DNA from: Strongylocentrotus droebachiensis
Lineage: Eukaryota > Echinodermata > Echinoidea > Camarodonta > Strongylocentrotidae
Reading direction: 5' to 3'
NCBI GenBank assembly: GCA_035222895.1
Contig: JAVYIG010007508.1
Location: 37,115-101,114, forward strand
DNA: 64,000 nt
Shown here: piece after piece, positions 1-14,260 of the stretch
Numbering within the stretch: position 1 is the stretch's first letter
How the letters are laid out: each line of letters starts with the position of its first letter
The notes under the pieces: model-generated
The model's input: the letters and a program-made list of their open reading frames with translations, nothing else
Told to the model about the DNA's origin: nothing
Databases searched by the model: none
Made by a program: the position numbers and the translations under genes

Positions 1-39
1 AAAAGTTTAAATGTGTCATCTTTTGTTTTTATTGGGACT

Positions 40-320
40 GTAATAATAATATTCCGTTCTTGTATAGCGCATTATGATATAATGACCCTATGCACTTGCA
101 AATAGCTTTGGAAATTATTACCCTAGCTTTAACTCAAGCAGCCGTTATCAGCGCAAAGTGCATTTCAAGGAATAATCATACCAGGTACTTATTTACCCCA
201 CCTGGGTGGAGTGTAGATTAACGTTAAGCCAAAGGATGTTAGTGTTGTGGCAGGAATTCAAAGCCCGTACCTTGGGGTTCACAGTCCGGAGACTTATCCA
301 CTTGACCAAAACACCTCTAC
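40..320 (-). mobile_element. tRNA-derived SINE (family B)
   Basis: Reads from an (AAT)n tail and tATAGCGC motif through a conserved body (CACCTGGGTGGAGTGTAG, AAAGGATGTTAGTG) to a tRNA-like head; the element is therefore on the minus strand. Several other copies occur in the window (21640, 23786, 37540, 39077). Confidence 0.7.
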
Positions 321-2325
321 CTCTGTTAAGTCGTGTTGATTAGTATGGTAACTTCATTATTAAAAGTGTGTGATAATCACTGATTAGTCTATTCATGTAT
401 GTGCTTTTGGAACAGTAGAATTGCTAGATGAATGCAGTATTCATTTTATCAACAGATGGCATTATATTTGTGAAAAACTGAAATTTGTTTTATTCTTAAA
501 AATGGTACACTTCCACTTTGCATAATTAGGCCATTTCCTATTTTCCTGTTGGCCTAAAAACAAAATCTGTTGCCTTGTTCAGTGTGTATTTTTACTGCTG
601 TATGCAATTGTTTGTGTTTGTGTGTGTACAGCATGCAGCTCTGAGGAAGCTAACTAAACTGTGGGCCCGGTCATAGTTTAGCTTTTGTTATGCTGGTGAA
701 GTATTAAATGGTGCAACCAGAAATTTCAGAGATTAGATGACGGGCACTCTCGTAGCAGGAAATTAAAAAAAATTGCCTTGTTTGGCATGAAGCATTCATA
801 AATTGTGATGTCGCATCACAATAATCATTTATATCCTTCGTGTCAAAATCTATTGTCATTATCTGGTGTGATAGTACGGTGCAATAAACAAGGTTAACAT
901 ATCAAAACCTGCAGTTCTATGTAATGTTGTCCATGTGTTTTTAACGAACAAGGAATAATAGAACTGGATCGTATTGTATGTACATGCTTACATTGTAAAC
1001 ATTGTACAAATAGTCCTTTTAATAAAGCATATCAAAGTGGTATGAATTGAAAATGAAAAACTTGTTATTTGATCAGTGGCCAATTTGTGTATAATCATAA
1101 CTTTTTGTTAAAGATTGGAAGGAAAGTGAGGATGAATAACAAGAAAGGCTGGAAATAGTATGGAAGAGGGCAAAGGAAAATTGCAGAGAAAGGACGAGAG
1201 ATAGAGTATGGGTAGAGAGAAGATAAGATAGAGTGAGAGAGAGAGTGGTAAGGGGGGCAAGAGAGAGTTGAGAGAATAGGGGAGAAAGAGAAAATGAGAG
1301 AGGGATGGAGGGGGATACACAGATCGAGTAAGAGAGAGAGAGAGAGAGGGGGGATCAAGAGAATAGGGAGAAATATCATTATATGTAATAGAGTGAGAGA
1401 GACGGAGAAAAGATTGTAAGAACCAGAGAGAGAAAAGATAGAGGGAAGGTCAACAGAGGGAAAGAATGATTGAATAATGTGATGCACTTCAGTCAAACCT
1501 GCTTTAGCAAGAACCTCAACCATCTATAAACACATTTTTGTTTCCCTTGAAAATCATTTCTCATTAAAATGTTTTTATTAATAGAACCTGTGCATAAAGA
1601 AAAACCATCTGCTCATACAGAGCCTTTTTCTTGTCTCCCTTCTGCTCTCTTTATATACAGGTTTCACTATTTTTCCCTATTTATTGTAACACTGAAGATA
1701 TAATCCAAAATTTTAGTTTTAAAAAACAGCTTGTATTTACGAGAAATAACAAAACTGAAGGTGAAGATTTGATATAAGATCAAAATTTAGCAATCCTATA
1801 TCGAAGTAAATATTTGTTTAAGTCATCAGTACAACAACAAAAAACAGCATATATATCAAATATGTTCCTGACAAGGGAAGATTCTATTTTCTTTTATCCT
1901 TTCTTATCAATTATAATTTCTTCTTTAACCATCATCTATTTTAACTTAACTAAAATCAAGGACACAAAGTTGCTTTAATGAAAAGACAGATTTCTAGAAT
2001 GACATTAATACATTTACATATTTTTTATTACATATCAATGTAGATATTACTGACAGAAATACAAAACATATTTTACATCTACATATTCTTTAAAACTAGA
2101 CAAAGAGACTACCTCCTTAAAAGATAAAGAAGTTTGTTATGTATTTCAGTACAATATTGTTCAATGGTTTTGTAATTGACAATTTAAATGAATTTCACAG
2201 AAATATAAAACGAAGATGATAAAGAACTTGATGAGCTCGATGGTTTTTATAGAATAAGAGGTTCAAAATGTGCAAATTAGCAAATTTACCTTTTCAGCTA
2301 AATACTCGACTTGGGTACATATTAA
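321..2325. other. No gene recognised; AT-rich with a GA-rich tract
   Basis: No exon-like conserved coding segment found on either strand. A GA-rich, imperfect purine tract spans about 1120-1460 and explains the long open frames there. AATAAA-type hexamers occur on both strands, so a 3' UTR of an outside gene or the distal ect2 3' UTR cannot be excluded. Confidence 0.5.
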
Positions 2326-2329
2326 TTAA

Positions 2330-2441
2330 AGGGGCTGTAGCATGGCAAATACTGGTTAACGCCATCTATGACTTCTTTTGGACAACTGCACGCGAGTCAG
2401 GCCACAGGAAAGACACAGAGTCTCGTCATGCTACAGCCCCT
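2330..2441. mobile_element. MITE with TTAA target duplication
   Basis: A 112-bp element with terminal inverted repeats AGGGGCTGTAGCATG at both ends, flanked by TTAA at 2326-2329 and 2442-2445. TTAA duplications are typical of piggyBac-type mobilisation. No coding capacity. Confidence 0.75.
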
Positions 2442-2449
2442 TTAATACA

Positions 2450-4650
2450 AGATGAGAATTTAATGCTGATGAATGTTATTTTCTTGATTACCAGTAGTAC
2501 CATGTACATTGATTCATAGATACTCTTTGTGCAGAAAATCAAATGGTGGAAGTTTTTGCAAAGCGCTGATTGAAGAAAATTGGATAAATAAACTTCAAGT
2601 TTGCAATCATCGAATAGCATTAGCCACTTTTATCACTTTTTTGTTGATACACCCCCGGACCTGTCAAAATGTGTATCTTTAGATTACCACATACATGTAT
2701 TAAGACATTACATACTGAGGGATGAATACGTATATGAACCTTAGCAACCAACAAATATTTCAACTTTCTACAATGGGATTTGTAATTTATTAACAGTTTT
2801 AAGGTAAAATTTGGTTAGAGACGGAGATAGAGCAACAGAGAGAGAGAGAGAGAGATAGCATTAAAAGGGTAGTACTGTATAAAAGAGCAAAGAAGATAAT
2901 CTCAGTATATTATTAAAAAGCTTTGTCCAAACCAAGATGGCCGTCAACATTTCCACAAATCAATTCCATCACGAATTGACCACTCCATCCATACTGCAAT
3001 AAAGATTAATATATTATATCTACAAAGTGCAAGCAATGAAATATATTACAAATGAAATGTACATGAGTTTTCATGCCGGAGAGAGCCTATGCAAGGAGAT
3101 AGGAGAGGAGGACAAACAGACGAACTGAAAAGCAAGGCACAAGTAATGAATACAGCCAAAAGAGATGGACACAGGAAGAATATAAAATATTCTATAATTA
3201 CCTGTCTGTTTGAACTACTTATTTGCCATAATTAAAACATGCCCATTTCCAAACATACAATGCGACATTGGAAATAGTTGTCCTATGTTGATAATGGCAA
3301 CAACTACAAGCCTTGCTTTGACTAACAAAAAACAAATAAATTACACAGAATTATGAAAAAGAAGAAACTAGTAGCTACTACGTTCTTAAAAGCATGAATT
3401 CCATTAAGTCTGTTTTTATCTATTACTGTCTACTGATTTTGGTGTACTGATTCCCTTCACTACAGTGGTTACTAAGTTTTCTATTTTAGTTTTCGCCTCT
3501 TTGCAATGTAATAATCTACTAATTACAAATAGTATACAAATAATACCTATCGTACTTGGCTGAGTACGATAGGTGCATAAACAGCCTCAAAAAGAGCTTA
3601 TAGATCCTGTATTGAACGAAAGAAAACAGGCATCTTTTGTTTTATCCGACCAAACCCCTTTACTAAGTATCCTTATTACTTGATGTATTGATGCAAAAAG
3701 AATTCAATTCAAAATTGTTTTGTGCAATTATCGCTAACAAATAAACCCAAAGATTAATATGCTTACTTTAGCGCGCACACAGTGATAAACGCACTTGACT
3801 CTTTCCCCATTTACGTGCAGTTCTGCATATCCTGTACTTAAAAATAATTGGATAGCACTGGAAATTATTGCATGCTTTTTCTATTAAAAAGAATGTGGGA
3901 TACTCTCGGTAAATAATCACACATGACCGCGTTTGAATAATCATTTAATTAGGATCTAGGAGTGAGTTGTATATTAAGCAATAGGATAGCAAGAGGTAAG
4001 TACAATTAATTAAAAATATGATAAAATAAACAGTAATCTATCAAACCAACATATGTGATATCACTCTAGATCCTTAACATGTTAAAATGTTAACAGGAGT
4101 CTAATGACAAGTACCTTAAATATATTTTGTTTCAAAATTCAAATCACAAGCCAAAAAGGTTCATGCAGAGCCTGGATATAAAATAGCTTTTATATAGGCT
4201 TTACATCACTGAATACACATGAGATGAAATAATATCATTTCAAATACATTTTTAAAACTCTGAATACATTTTGCCATACAGGACCATGATCATCTGCATC
4301 TCAGACTCTTAAAAATACTTGTTTAAATTACTGGAGGCTGAACCTCACAGACACATCTGTATTCAAATATAAAGAGTTATGGAGGTCCATCAGTCTAACT
4401 CTCTGATGACATTATACAAACCAATTGATTGCAAGTCTTCAAACAACCAATCAGAATGCAAGTTCCTGCAATCATTTCTTGAAAGGCAGATTCCTATTGG
4501 TTCTTGAAGGTACAAAATCCAATGATGTGATGTACATTTTACCTTCATATATCATGGCATTTTCATGCCAACGCAATGGTTAAGAAGCTAGCACTTGTGC
4601 AATGCAAATACAAGAAAACAGAGAGGCATATTTTGTCAAAACTTGGCATA
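2450..4650. other. Intergenic or ect2 3' UTR, no gene recognised
   Basis: AT-rich sequence with a short (GA)n at about 2836-2857 and a perfect 12-bp hairpin at 3545-3574 (ACCTATCGTACT / AGTACGATAGGT, 6-nt loop). It lies downstream of ect2 and part may be transcribed as its 3' UTR. Confidence 0.4.
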
Positions 4651-4755
4651 AACATTTAATTCTATAAGAAATAATGCCAAGCAATGTTTTTTTTTATGTT
4701 GACAATGATTAATGACACGCTTGAGGGTAGGTACGGACCCTGATTGTGATGAGTT

Positions 4756-7700
4756 TCAGAGCTTTTTGCTGGCTGATGGTCCCATGGTGAGACTCTTCTG
4801 AAAGTGACGGGGCGTGAGAGGTGTTCTCCTTGCCAGGGGCGAAAGAGCCTGTGAAAAAGAGAAGAGAAAGAGAGAGAGAGAGAGAGATGTTACAGAATGC
4901 CAGGTCAGGATTAGCTTTACCAGAGAGTGAAATCTATTGTGACCAATTTACCATATTTTACATGAGATCATCAGAATTCACAAAGAAGTTTTTTCACATA
5001 CTGAACTTATCAGTTAACTTTGTCGCATAATTCCAACAATCAATCCAAAATATCTCATCAACAGTGAGAGAGGATAGAAGATATAAAAGCACACACATGT
5101 AGCTGGTATTACAACTGCACATTATATCCAACGCATACCTCGTTGGAAAAGAAGAGCAGGCAGATGAGAAAGCTTACTTTGTTTTGTTGCTATACACATA
5201 TACACCTCAACCATGAGAGGGGGGGGGGGGGGTATGGATATTCTTAAACATTGAGGCAGAGCTTCGTACAACTCATCAGTTTTTTTCCCACAGGACACAA
5301 CTTTGAAAGCAAAGTCCATTTCAAGTAAAAAGGAAACAAAAAAAAGTGATCTTGGATACAAGATGCAGATTTATTTGAGTTTTATAACTTTGCCTGAAAA
5401 GTAATTGTGTGCATATTCATCCCCTGTAGGACTGCCCTCATAGAAATCTTAGCTTGTAGGTTGGGCCTAAAAAAAAAGATGTTGTATTGCCCTTTAGGTT
5501 TAGGTGCCAAAACATGGGTCAGTCGGAAACTTTTTTTTTCTCTCCCTCTTTTGGCTGATATTTCTCAGTTTTGAATGCTCTAATATTTTTATCTCTAAAA
5601 AACAGTAAAAAAAGTTAAAAAAAAAAAAAAAAGTTTTTTAAAAGGCCGACCGTAGATTTCAAGATTTTTGGGTCGGTCGTGAAGGGCAATACAACATCTT
5701 TTTTTGTTTAGGTCTTACTTTGAGTGTCATGGTCCCTGCTAGCCTCGCCCCCATCTTGCCAAACTGCTGAGGGCTCATCCCCTCACCGGACACCATGGGA
5801 CTGAAGGTGGACGTCACGTTGTTGACCGCCTTCTGGATTGACCCCCGCCGGGGCGTCCGGTTGAACGAGAACGTCCTGGATACCTTCTTGGTCGCCCTCT
5901 TTGCCGCCCTGTTGGAACGACCAGAAACAGAATATGATACACGAATAGCCAGAATCAGAATACTATGTATCTATATGCCAGCAGTGTAATTCAGTTTTAG
6001 TTCAAGCAAAATGAAGTCCAGAGTCCTGGTACAACATGGAATACATGAAAAAAAATTCTAACCATATGACAATAGTGATTTATACAAATACAAGACACTA
6101 GGAGGACCCGTGGAAAATCCACGGGATTCTAGGGGAGGGCCGGGTTTGGGGGGTTAAATAGATAGAGGCCTATGTGCTATCGAAAATAAAATTAGATTAC
6201 TTTTATGTAGACATTTTATATAATATATGCTGTTTGACCATGAATGGCGCACCGTAACAAAAACTATGTCAGGTAGGATCTCGATAAGTACGATTTATTT
6301 TTATTATTATTGTTGTGTGTAGTTTTCATGAAAAGAGTAAAAAAGCAATTGGATTATGATTTTGTTGGCATTCACAAAATTTGTATAATAATTTTTAAAG
6401 TATAGATTTTACGCGAAAAATCGGACGGTTTGTGCCAATATGTAGCAGCCAGCTGCATGCAGTGCACAAATTGACTCGACTGTGCGTGTGACTGTGAGCG
6501 TAGAATCCAGTGAACAATTTATTTTTTTTTTCGGGGGCTCGATCTATATCAAATTTTTGGGAAATTTTCGGGGGTTACTTTTTCAACTTTCGGGGGCTCT
6601 TTTTTCTTGGGCTTATTTTTCATTAATTTATTTAAGGATAGTTTGTTTAGTTTGGTAGCGTAGTGTTACATAAAAAAGGCGTACTTTCTGCGTCCATTTT
6701 CTACGACGAAAGTACGCGAATTATTTAAAACATATTAAATTGCTTAAAACCCGTGAGCCTTCTGGGGTTCGGTTCAGCCCTTTGAACCCGTGGACACCAC
6801 GCCTGCACTCAACTCTCTTTGGGCTACCTGACCCCCCCCCCATACTTTGAAAAACGTTTTAATGCATTGATTTTATGCAAGAACTGTATCATAGTAAAAG
6901 TATTATCATGTTTTTAAACGACCATGACGACCGTCCGATTTTCTTGTGAAAACGTTACTTTGAAAAATGATTATCGAAATTCAGTATACAACTATGTCTA
7001 TGCATGGTTAGAATAATCACAATCTAAGCTCAGGTTTCATACCTGTATTCACGAAACTATATTGAAATCGGGGCAATAATAGCAATTTCAGAGTGTTGTT
7101 TACTCTCCTCACACCATGTATCATGTGCACAGGCCTAGCTACTCCGGTCACCGCTACTCCAGGCTCACACACTCAGCTCCGAAATCACCGGCGTTCAGCG
7201 CTCAGCTGCAGTGGCAATACACCACACGTGTGTACGTGTGGACTCAAGGCGTACTATCACATCTATTTGCGCTATTATTGTTGTGATTTCGATGTAGTTT
7301 TCATGAAAAGACCAATAAAACAGAAGCTTGGACTATGATTATGTTGTCATAGATCACAGAATTTGTATAACTACTTTCAGAGTAAAGATTTTACGCGAAA
7401 ATAGGTCCATGGTTTGCGCCAGTTGTAGCAATCGCCTCGACTCGAATCGACTGTACTGTGTGCATGTGTGTGACCTGAACGTGTAATACACGTACACTAT
7501 GGGCGCCTGGTCTACAAACTAATATCTTATTGTAAGACGCCTTACTCGACGAACCACGCACCCGTTGCAATAAGATTTGCTACACCCGTTGACGCGAGTG
7601 GATTCTCGTCTATCATGTGTCTCTTCGTCTCTCTTTGATAATTAGACAGAGGGCGGGTGCACGCCTTGTCAACTCGCTCTCGCGGGTTCGTCGCCTCCTC

Positions 7701-10700
7701 GCAATCCACGACGCCCGCCGTGCTCTCGTCCGCCCGTCCTCCCCGGCACCCCGAAACCGCGTTTAACGGCATGGACGTCGATCGCGGGGTCGAGGTGGCA
7801 CGCGGGTTACGGGAGACAGGCCTCGTGGAATTGTGCCACCGTTCCCGCGCCACGGCGGAGGCGAGCGGGGTCGGGGAAAGGCGTTTTTGAGGAACCGTTT
7901 TGCCCCGTTTTGGACCCCCCACGGCGATTTTGCGTATTAATAATATAGATGATCAAAATTACAAATAATTGATATCTGCCACATAATTTTGACTCATCAT
8001 GGAAAATTAGTATCAGTTGGTAGGTGAGGAGAAATTATCTAACCATCTTTTGTGTATACATCATGCTATCATTATTCATATGTTTATGCTTAAATTCACA
8101 TCATTAATGAACACTTTCTGATCACTGTCAATGTCACATACATGAGAGGTCATAGTTTAACCAAGAGGTCAAAGGTCAGATTTGTATACCATACCTGACA
8201 GCCTTGTTCTTTCTGCTCACATCAAAGTCACTCTTAGAAAGCTCTAGATCCTCTGGGGAAATCTTGCATAAGAAATTCTCCTGGAAAAATGGAAAATGAG
8301 GAGAGGTATACATTTTATCAGGTCTGAATTCAATGAATTATTAAACAAGATTATATGTATTGTTGTCTTCAATCAAATTCGCTTTCTCTCTGGACAAATT
8401 AAATAGTTCTTAGTAGGATAGAATAGAGCATGTATTGAATTGAGAACATGGAAGCAACACCTTTATTTTCATTTGTGATTTATTCTTTGTTAAAAAAATT
8501 CTGTCTAACAAATATTTGTCCAGTTGTCTGGCAGTTCTCAGTATGTCATTCAAAATAACACCTTTTTTGTGTTTATTTTCCAGCCGGTTTCCGCATAAAA
8601 TTAAGATTTCAGAAAAATTCATTTCAAACTTTTGCGATACTGTAGATGGTATGCTATATATAGACATTTCAAGATTCAAAATAATTGTGAGGTATGAAGA
8701 CATTTCCTTGAACATAGCTTTGTTTTGAATGTATGCATTCTTATTATCCATACGTTCATTTAAACTGGGACCACTGCTCCAACTAGACTTACAGCATCTG
8801 TTTTACATGTTGCGTTGGCCATGTACTGGCATAGGATCTTGAGCCATTCTGTTTTACAGCTCTCATCACCAGACACAGCAAACATATAGAGACGATCCGT
8901 CCTCTCCAGCACATCCATGGGTGGTTTACACAGCAGGGCAAAGGCATTGTGACACTCTGATGGCAAAGAAAATCAAATCAATGATTAGATGAATACATGA
9001 AAGGAAGCAGTTGGTGTATTAGTTTCCATTAAGGGTAACAAAAAAAGGGTCTTTGCATGGGTCTTAACTGAGCCTTTCTGTTTCACAGCTCTCATCATCA
9101 GATACTACAAACATGTAGAATCAATCATTCCTTTCTAGTACAACCGTAGGAGGTTTATATAACAAGGCTTTATGATGTCATTTAAACTGCATTATTGTAT
9201 TCATCAAGATTTCATTACATTACTGTACTTTGTCATAATTTGCTTTCATTTCTCTGTAATTGATGTTTATATAAAGGATTGATTATTATTAATCTTGTCC
9301 TTATTTTGATATTTTTTTAGTTCATGAATTAGTAGTTACCAGTATGTGCAATTTTGTTGTTTTAATATTGTAAACTGCATTGTTATTTTCTCTGATGATA
9401 AAATGTGCCATAGAAGCCTAGGTTATTATTATTATTATTTAAGGCAAAGGCATTGTAACACTCTGCAAGCAAATTCAAACAAGTCAATGATTACAAACAA
9501 ATACATGAAGAAGAGGAGTTGGTGATTCAGTTTTCAATGAGCAAAATTAAAAAAAGGTCTTGGCATAGGGCCACTCATTGAGCCATTCCGTTTTAAAGTT
9601 CTTATCATCAGATACTAGGTCCTCTTCATGAGAGGCTTCAGAAGCAGTTAGGGCAAAAGCATTATGAAAGCAAGGCATATCAAAATCATGATGGTACTAG
9701 CGTAAAAATTATCATGGAATCAAATGACTGTGATAATGAACTGTAAAAATGCTTAGATCAGGTGCTTGAAACTGGATAGATGCTACATAAAACAGCTCAC
9801 TCACATAGTAATGAAATCCTTAGTATACTCTGTCTCTCATCATATCCATAATGAACATCACCAATTACGACTATGTTTTGTGGTATTTCTTCAACATCTC
9901 TTTCATGGATGTTCAAAACCCTACCAATGGGGATAGGAGAAATGCACAAGTAAAATAGTCTTTTGAATCCCTATACTCATAAGGGAGTGTCATGGTCGAG
10001 TGGTTTAAGGCACTTGACTGGAGATGTGAAGGTCGAGGGTTCGAATCCCGACACGGCACTAATATCCTTTGGCAAGATATTAACCTGCACTTGCTACTCT
10101 CCACGCAGGTGTCAAATGGGTACCCGGTAGGATGCGGCCGTCATTGTTGGTCAAACAGTTTTTGAGCGTCTAGTAACGCCTGGCTGGAATGCTCCCCAGG
10201 GAGTGGAGATTGTGCACACAGTGTGTGCGGGCAAGCACTGAATCCAATAACCAGGGTAATAGTATATTTGTAAAGCGCTTAGAGACATTTGTATTAAGCG
10301 CTATAAAAAAGTTAAATATTATTATTATTATTATTCTAAGTCAAAGTCTCAGGCTACACCCTACTCCTGGGGGGGGGGGGGGGGGGGGGGCATTTCACAA
10401 AACTTGTCATCAGTGACAAATGCCAGTTTTTGTTATAAGCTACTGAAATCCCTGCTTCTGATTGGTTATCGGTAGTTGTCACTGATGTTTGTCCTTTGTC
10501 ATTGCAAAATGCTTTGTGAAACTGGGCCCTGGATGGCATTCCTTACCGTCCGTTTCATGGATATCAAGAACTCTTCTGATGTAGGAGAGGTTGAGTAGCT
10601 CTATGTGCTTGAAGGTCTTCTGGGATGTCTTTATGTTACTGTGCTTTACACGCTTCTTACAGATCTGAAAGAGCAAAGAACAAAACACCATCAATGGGTC

Positions 10701-13700
10701 ATACATAAATACAAATTGGATTAATCATTTGTATGAACAATCAAGAAACAGCGTTTCACAATTTTGGAGTTGAAATTTATCATGAAGTCGAAAATGTCAA
10801 ATCTAGTAAATACTTTTCCTCCATTGTTTGCATCCTGACTACTTGTAGGACATACAGGGAATTTCTTTTCTTCCAATATTTGTTGTTCTTATTTCAATAG
10901 CAATTATTTGTATGTGGCATGATTTTCCGTTTACAACTGTCGGTATACCATAATAACATTATTATTATTATTATTATTCCGGTCTTGTCTTCAAGCAAGT
11001 GCAACAGCTCAGGTAAATACATGAGAACTTGATATTAACAAAGAATAGCAATACTTATACACAATAGCAATTATTATAAGCTGATGACGTGGATCCTAAT
11101 CAAATCATACATGCCAACATTTGAAAATCAGAAATCTGTACACTATGTGCGCGAAGCGCACATCACGAGCGCGAAGCGCGAAGTCCTTTTAGCCGGGGTC
11201 CAGGGCCCGCTTTAGGGCCCTGGAAGCTCTGGGTTTCCAGATGCTCTCTGGTGCAATCTGAGCCTATTTTAGGGACCATTTCCCCTAAAATTCAACCCAA
11301 GTTTATGGGTAATTTTTGTGTCATACCAAACAAAAAAGTGATTGAAGTGAATTCCACATTTTAATTTATCCTTGGCAGAGGCAGAGCAGATAATAGACAT
11401 AGATTTAATTAGCCACTCATGCAGAGTGATGCATTTAAGTCTAGTTACTTTTTAAATAATTATACATGACATAGATCTATGCATAAAATGAGACTGGCAA
11501 TAATGGTATTCAACTTTCCAGACAACAGTCAACAATCCAAAATTATTGTAACTCATTGAGCTACATGTAAATAAGGTTGTCAAAATCAATGTCAGCAGAA
11601 CAAGACTCCACCACTGATCTTTAGATCTTGCCGACAATAAATGCAGTATACATTATCAGAGATGCCAACCCTATATGATGGCTGTCAGTAACATTTACCA
11701 TATTTGTCCGTAACAAATGGGGGTCTTTCCGGAACGCAAGACACCGCAGCATAATTTTCGCGCAAAACGTACACAAACACCCAATCACTCTTACTGCATT
11801 TCGAACCTACCATTTTTAAGTCCAAAATAAAGATGTGCATAAAAACGTTTTAAAAATCTGTTTCCAGTCAAAGGATCTCCTCCTTGGGTACTCGCTCTTT
11901 TGAGTGAATCCATGATAATATTCAGGAAGAAAACACCTCGTTCAAGCGTCGAATGGCAAATTCGAATCCACAGTCAAACGGCAGAACTCGTATCCTACAC
12001 ACGCACACGTACACTCACGTTCACCAGTACCACAGACACTCCAGCCCAGGCCGCTAGGCCCGGCGTTCATGAACAACAACACACCGTATATCGCACTTGC
12101 AATGTGCCCACTGAATCACCGAAGTCTTCGCTACTATACTTTGAATGGGTATTGCGGGCGCCGCGCGCACGATCATCTACCACCATGCTCCCCCCAAAAT
12201 GCACGACCGCACACTAGTATCAAAACAGTAATAACGGCGGCCGTGTTGTTTCGGAATTAAACAAGATGGCGGCGGACGGACCATGTGCGTGAAAGTGCCT
12301 ATCCAGTGTAGTCAATGCTATGTATGGAAAGCCAAATTCCCCAAAATCGGAACGTTCCGTTTTTTAGGGCTATAAAAACTTCAAAAACGGAACAGTTCCG
12401 TTAAAATCGGAACGGTTGGCATGTCTGTCAAATGATTGGTTGAGAGCATACACGTGACTGGGCATTTTTTTTGCCTAACACATAATTTTGATAACGGCTG
12501 GTCATTATTAAATGCTAATGACCGGTCATTAGTAAAATCATGTTATAAAACATCAGACCTGTAGACCATAACTCACCTCTAGGGTATCTGAGAAGAGGAA
12601 CATGGTGATGCAGATGCCCTTCTCACCGAACGAGTCCGCCTTCCCGACCTCCGAGACATCGATCTTGGTGATGAAGTGACGATGCGCCGACAGGAGGTGG
12701 GCTGGGACGCCCTCTATCTCATTCATGATGTCAAACATTTGGGTGTGGCCCTCCGTCTTCCGTTTGTCCTCGTTGATTTGCCTGTAAGAGGAGAGAATCA
12801 TGTTTTGTACAGGGCCCTGTTTCATGAAACTTGATTTCAATAACAAGTTACAAGCTACTGTTAAAAGCTACTGAAATCATGGCATCTGATTGGTTGAGAA
12901 CAAATTTGTCATAGAAATTAAGCATTTGTTATAGATAAAAAGTTTTATGAAACAGGCCCCAGGTCTGAGAATAAGCACTTCCTTCACGGTAAACAATTCT
13001 AATCAGCTCTTTCATTCAATAGTAATCTTTCTCTTGTGTCTTCGCTAAAGATATCATAAATACAAGCTCCTTGCCTCATAATGGTTGAAACCTTCCTAAT
13101 TTGGTACAATTAGAATGTAGTTTCTTTTTTCTTCAAATTATTATTAATTTGCTTTTATGATTTCCCTAAAGGCGAGTTATCAAGGACAGAATAGGCAATT
13201 CAGAATTAGTGATGTAGTGGGGGGAATGCCCTGTTCCAAATTGTAATACTTTATGAAGAGTGAGGGCAAATAATGACTCTCAGATTTGACTATGCAAAGG
13301 GTCCTACGCATATTAACTAGAAATGTGAAGCGTATACAAAAATCACCGCGCTAATGCCGCGTCATATCTGAACAAAGCTTATTTGTTACAGAGTAATACA
13401 ATCTACACAAACAAAGACTTACTCTGTGACCTTCTTGAGTGCCTCCAGTCCCTCTTTGAGATACCTGAAGTCAGGGTGTGATTCCGTCGTTCTCTTGGAT
13501 AGATCGGAGAGCAGAAGGATCATACTAGGAAGCCTCTGGACTGGACGGATTAACAGCTCGGTCAGGGACTGGCGACCACACTCGGGTTTACTCTGACCAA
13601 TCTGGTGAAACACGTAGAAAAAGGAAGCCGTTATCAAATGAATATGAGTATTTCTCTGACGAGCAAATGTCAGGGGTGATAGTGAGCACTAAAAAAATAA

Positions 13701-14229
13701 GGGTCCCCCCCCCCCCCCAATAAAAGAGGATTCAGGGGAAAAAATGGCATCTAACATCATTTCCCCCATTTGAGTAAGAAAATTGGGAAAAAATTGGGAA
13801 ATATCGGAGAAATATCAGGAAAAATAGAGAAAATAAGGGAAAATAAGGGATAAAATCGGGAAAAAAATAAAATAAACGGGAAACCGATTTAAATCAGGTA
13901 ATTATCAAGCCTGAAATGTGCAATTATAACTAGGCTGAAATTCTAGATGTGGATCATTACAAAAGTGGATTAAATGATCTTGTGGAATAATTGCCAAGAG
14001 GAGAAGCAGTCCAGAGGAACAGCCAGAGAACTATGAACTTAAAGAAATGTATCGTTTGCTTGCCTAGCTCAAAGAAGTTATCAACATCATCAATATCCTC
14101 ATCATCACCGTCATTATCATTACCCTCATCACCATCACCATCAACACCATCAGCATTACCATCACCACCATTATCTTCATCATCATTACCACCAACATCA
14201 TCACCAACATCATCAGCAGCATCAGCAGT

Positions 14230-14260
<31 letters not shown>

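Noticed and set aside
7542-7922. 126-aa minus-strand open frame in CpG-rich DNA
   Set aside because: Lies inside the Helitron's 5' part, has open frames on both strands as high-GC DNA often does, and resembles no protein I know.
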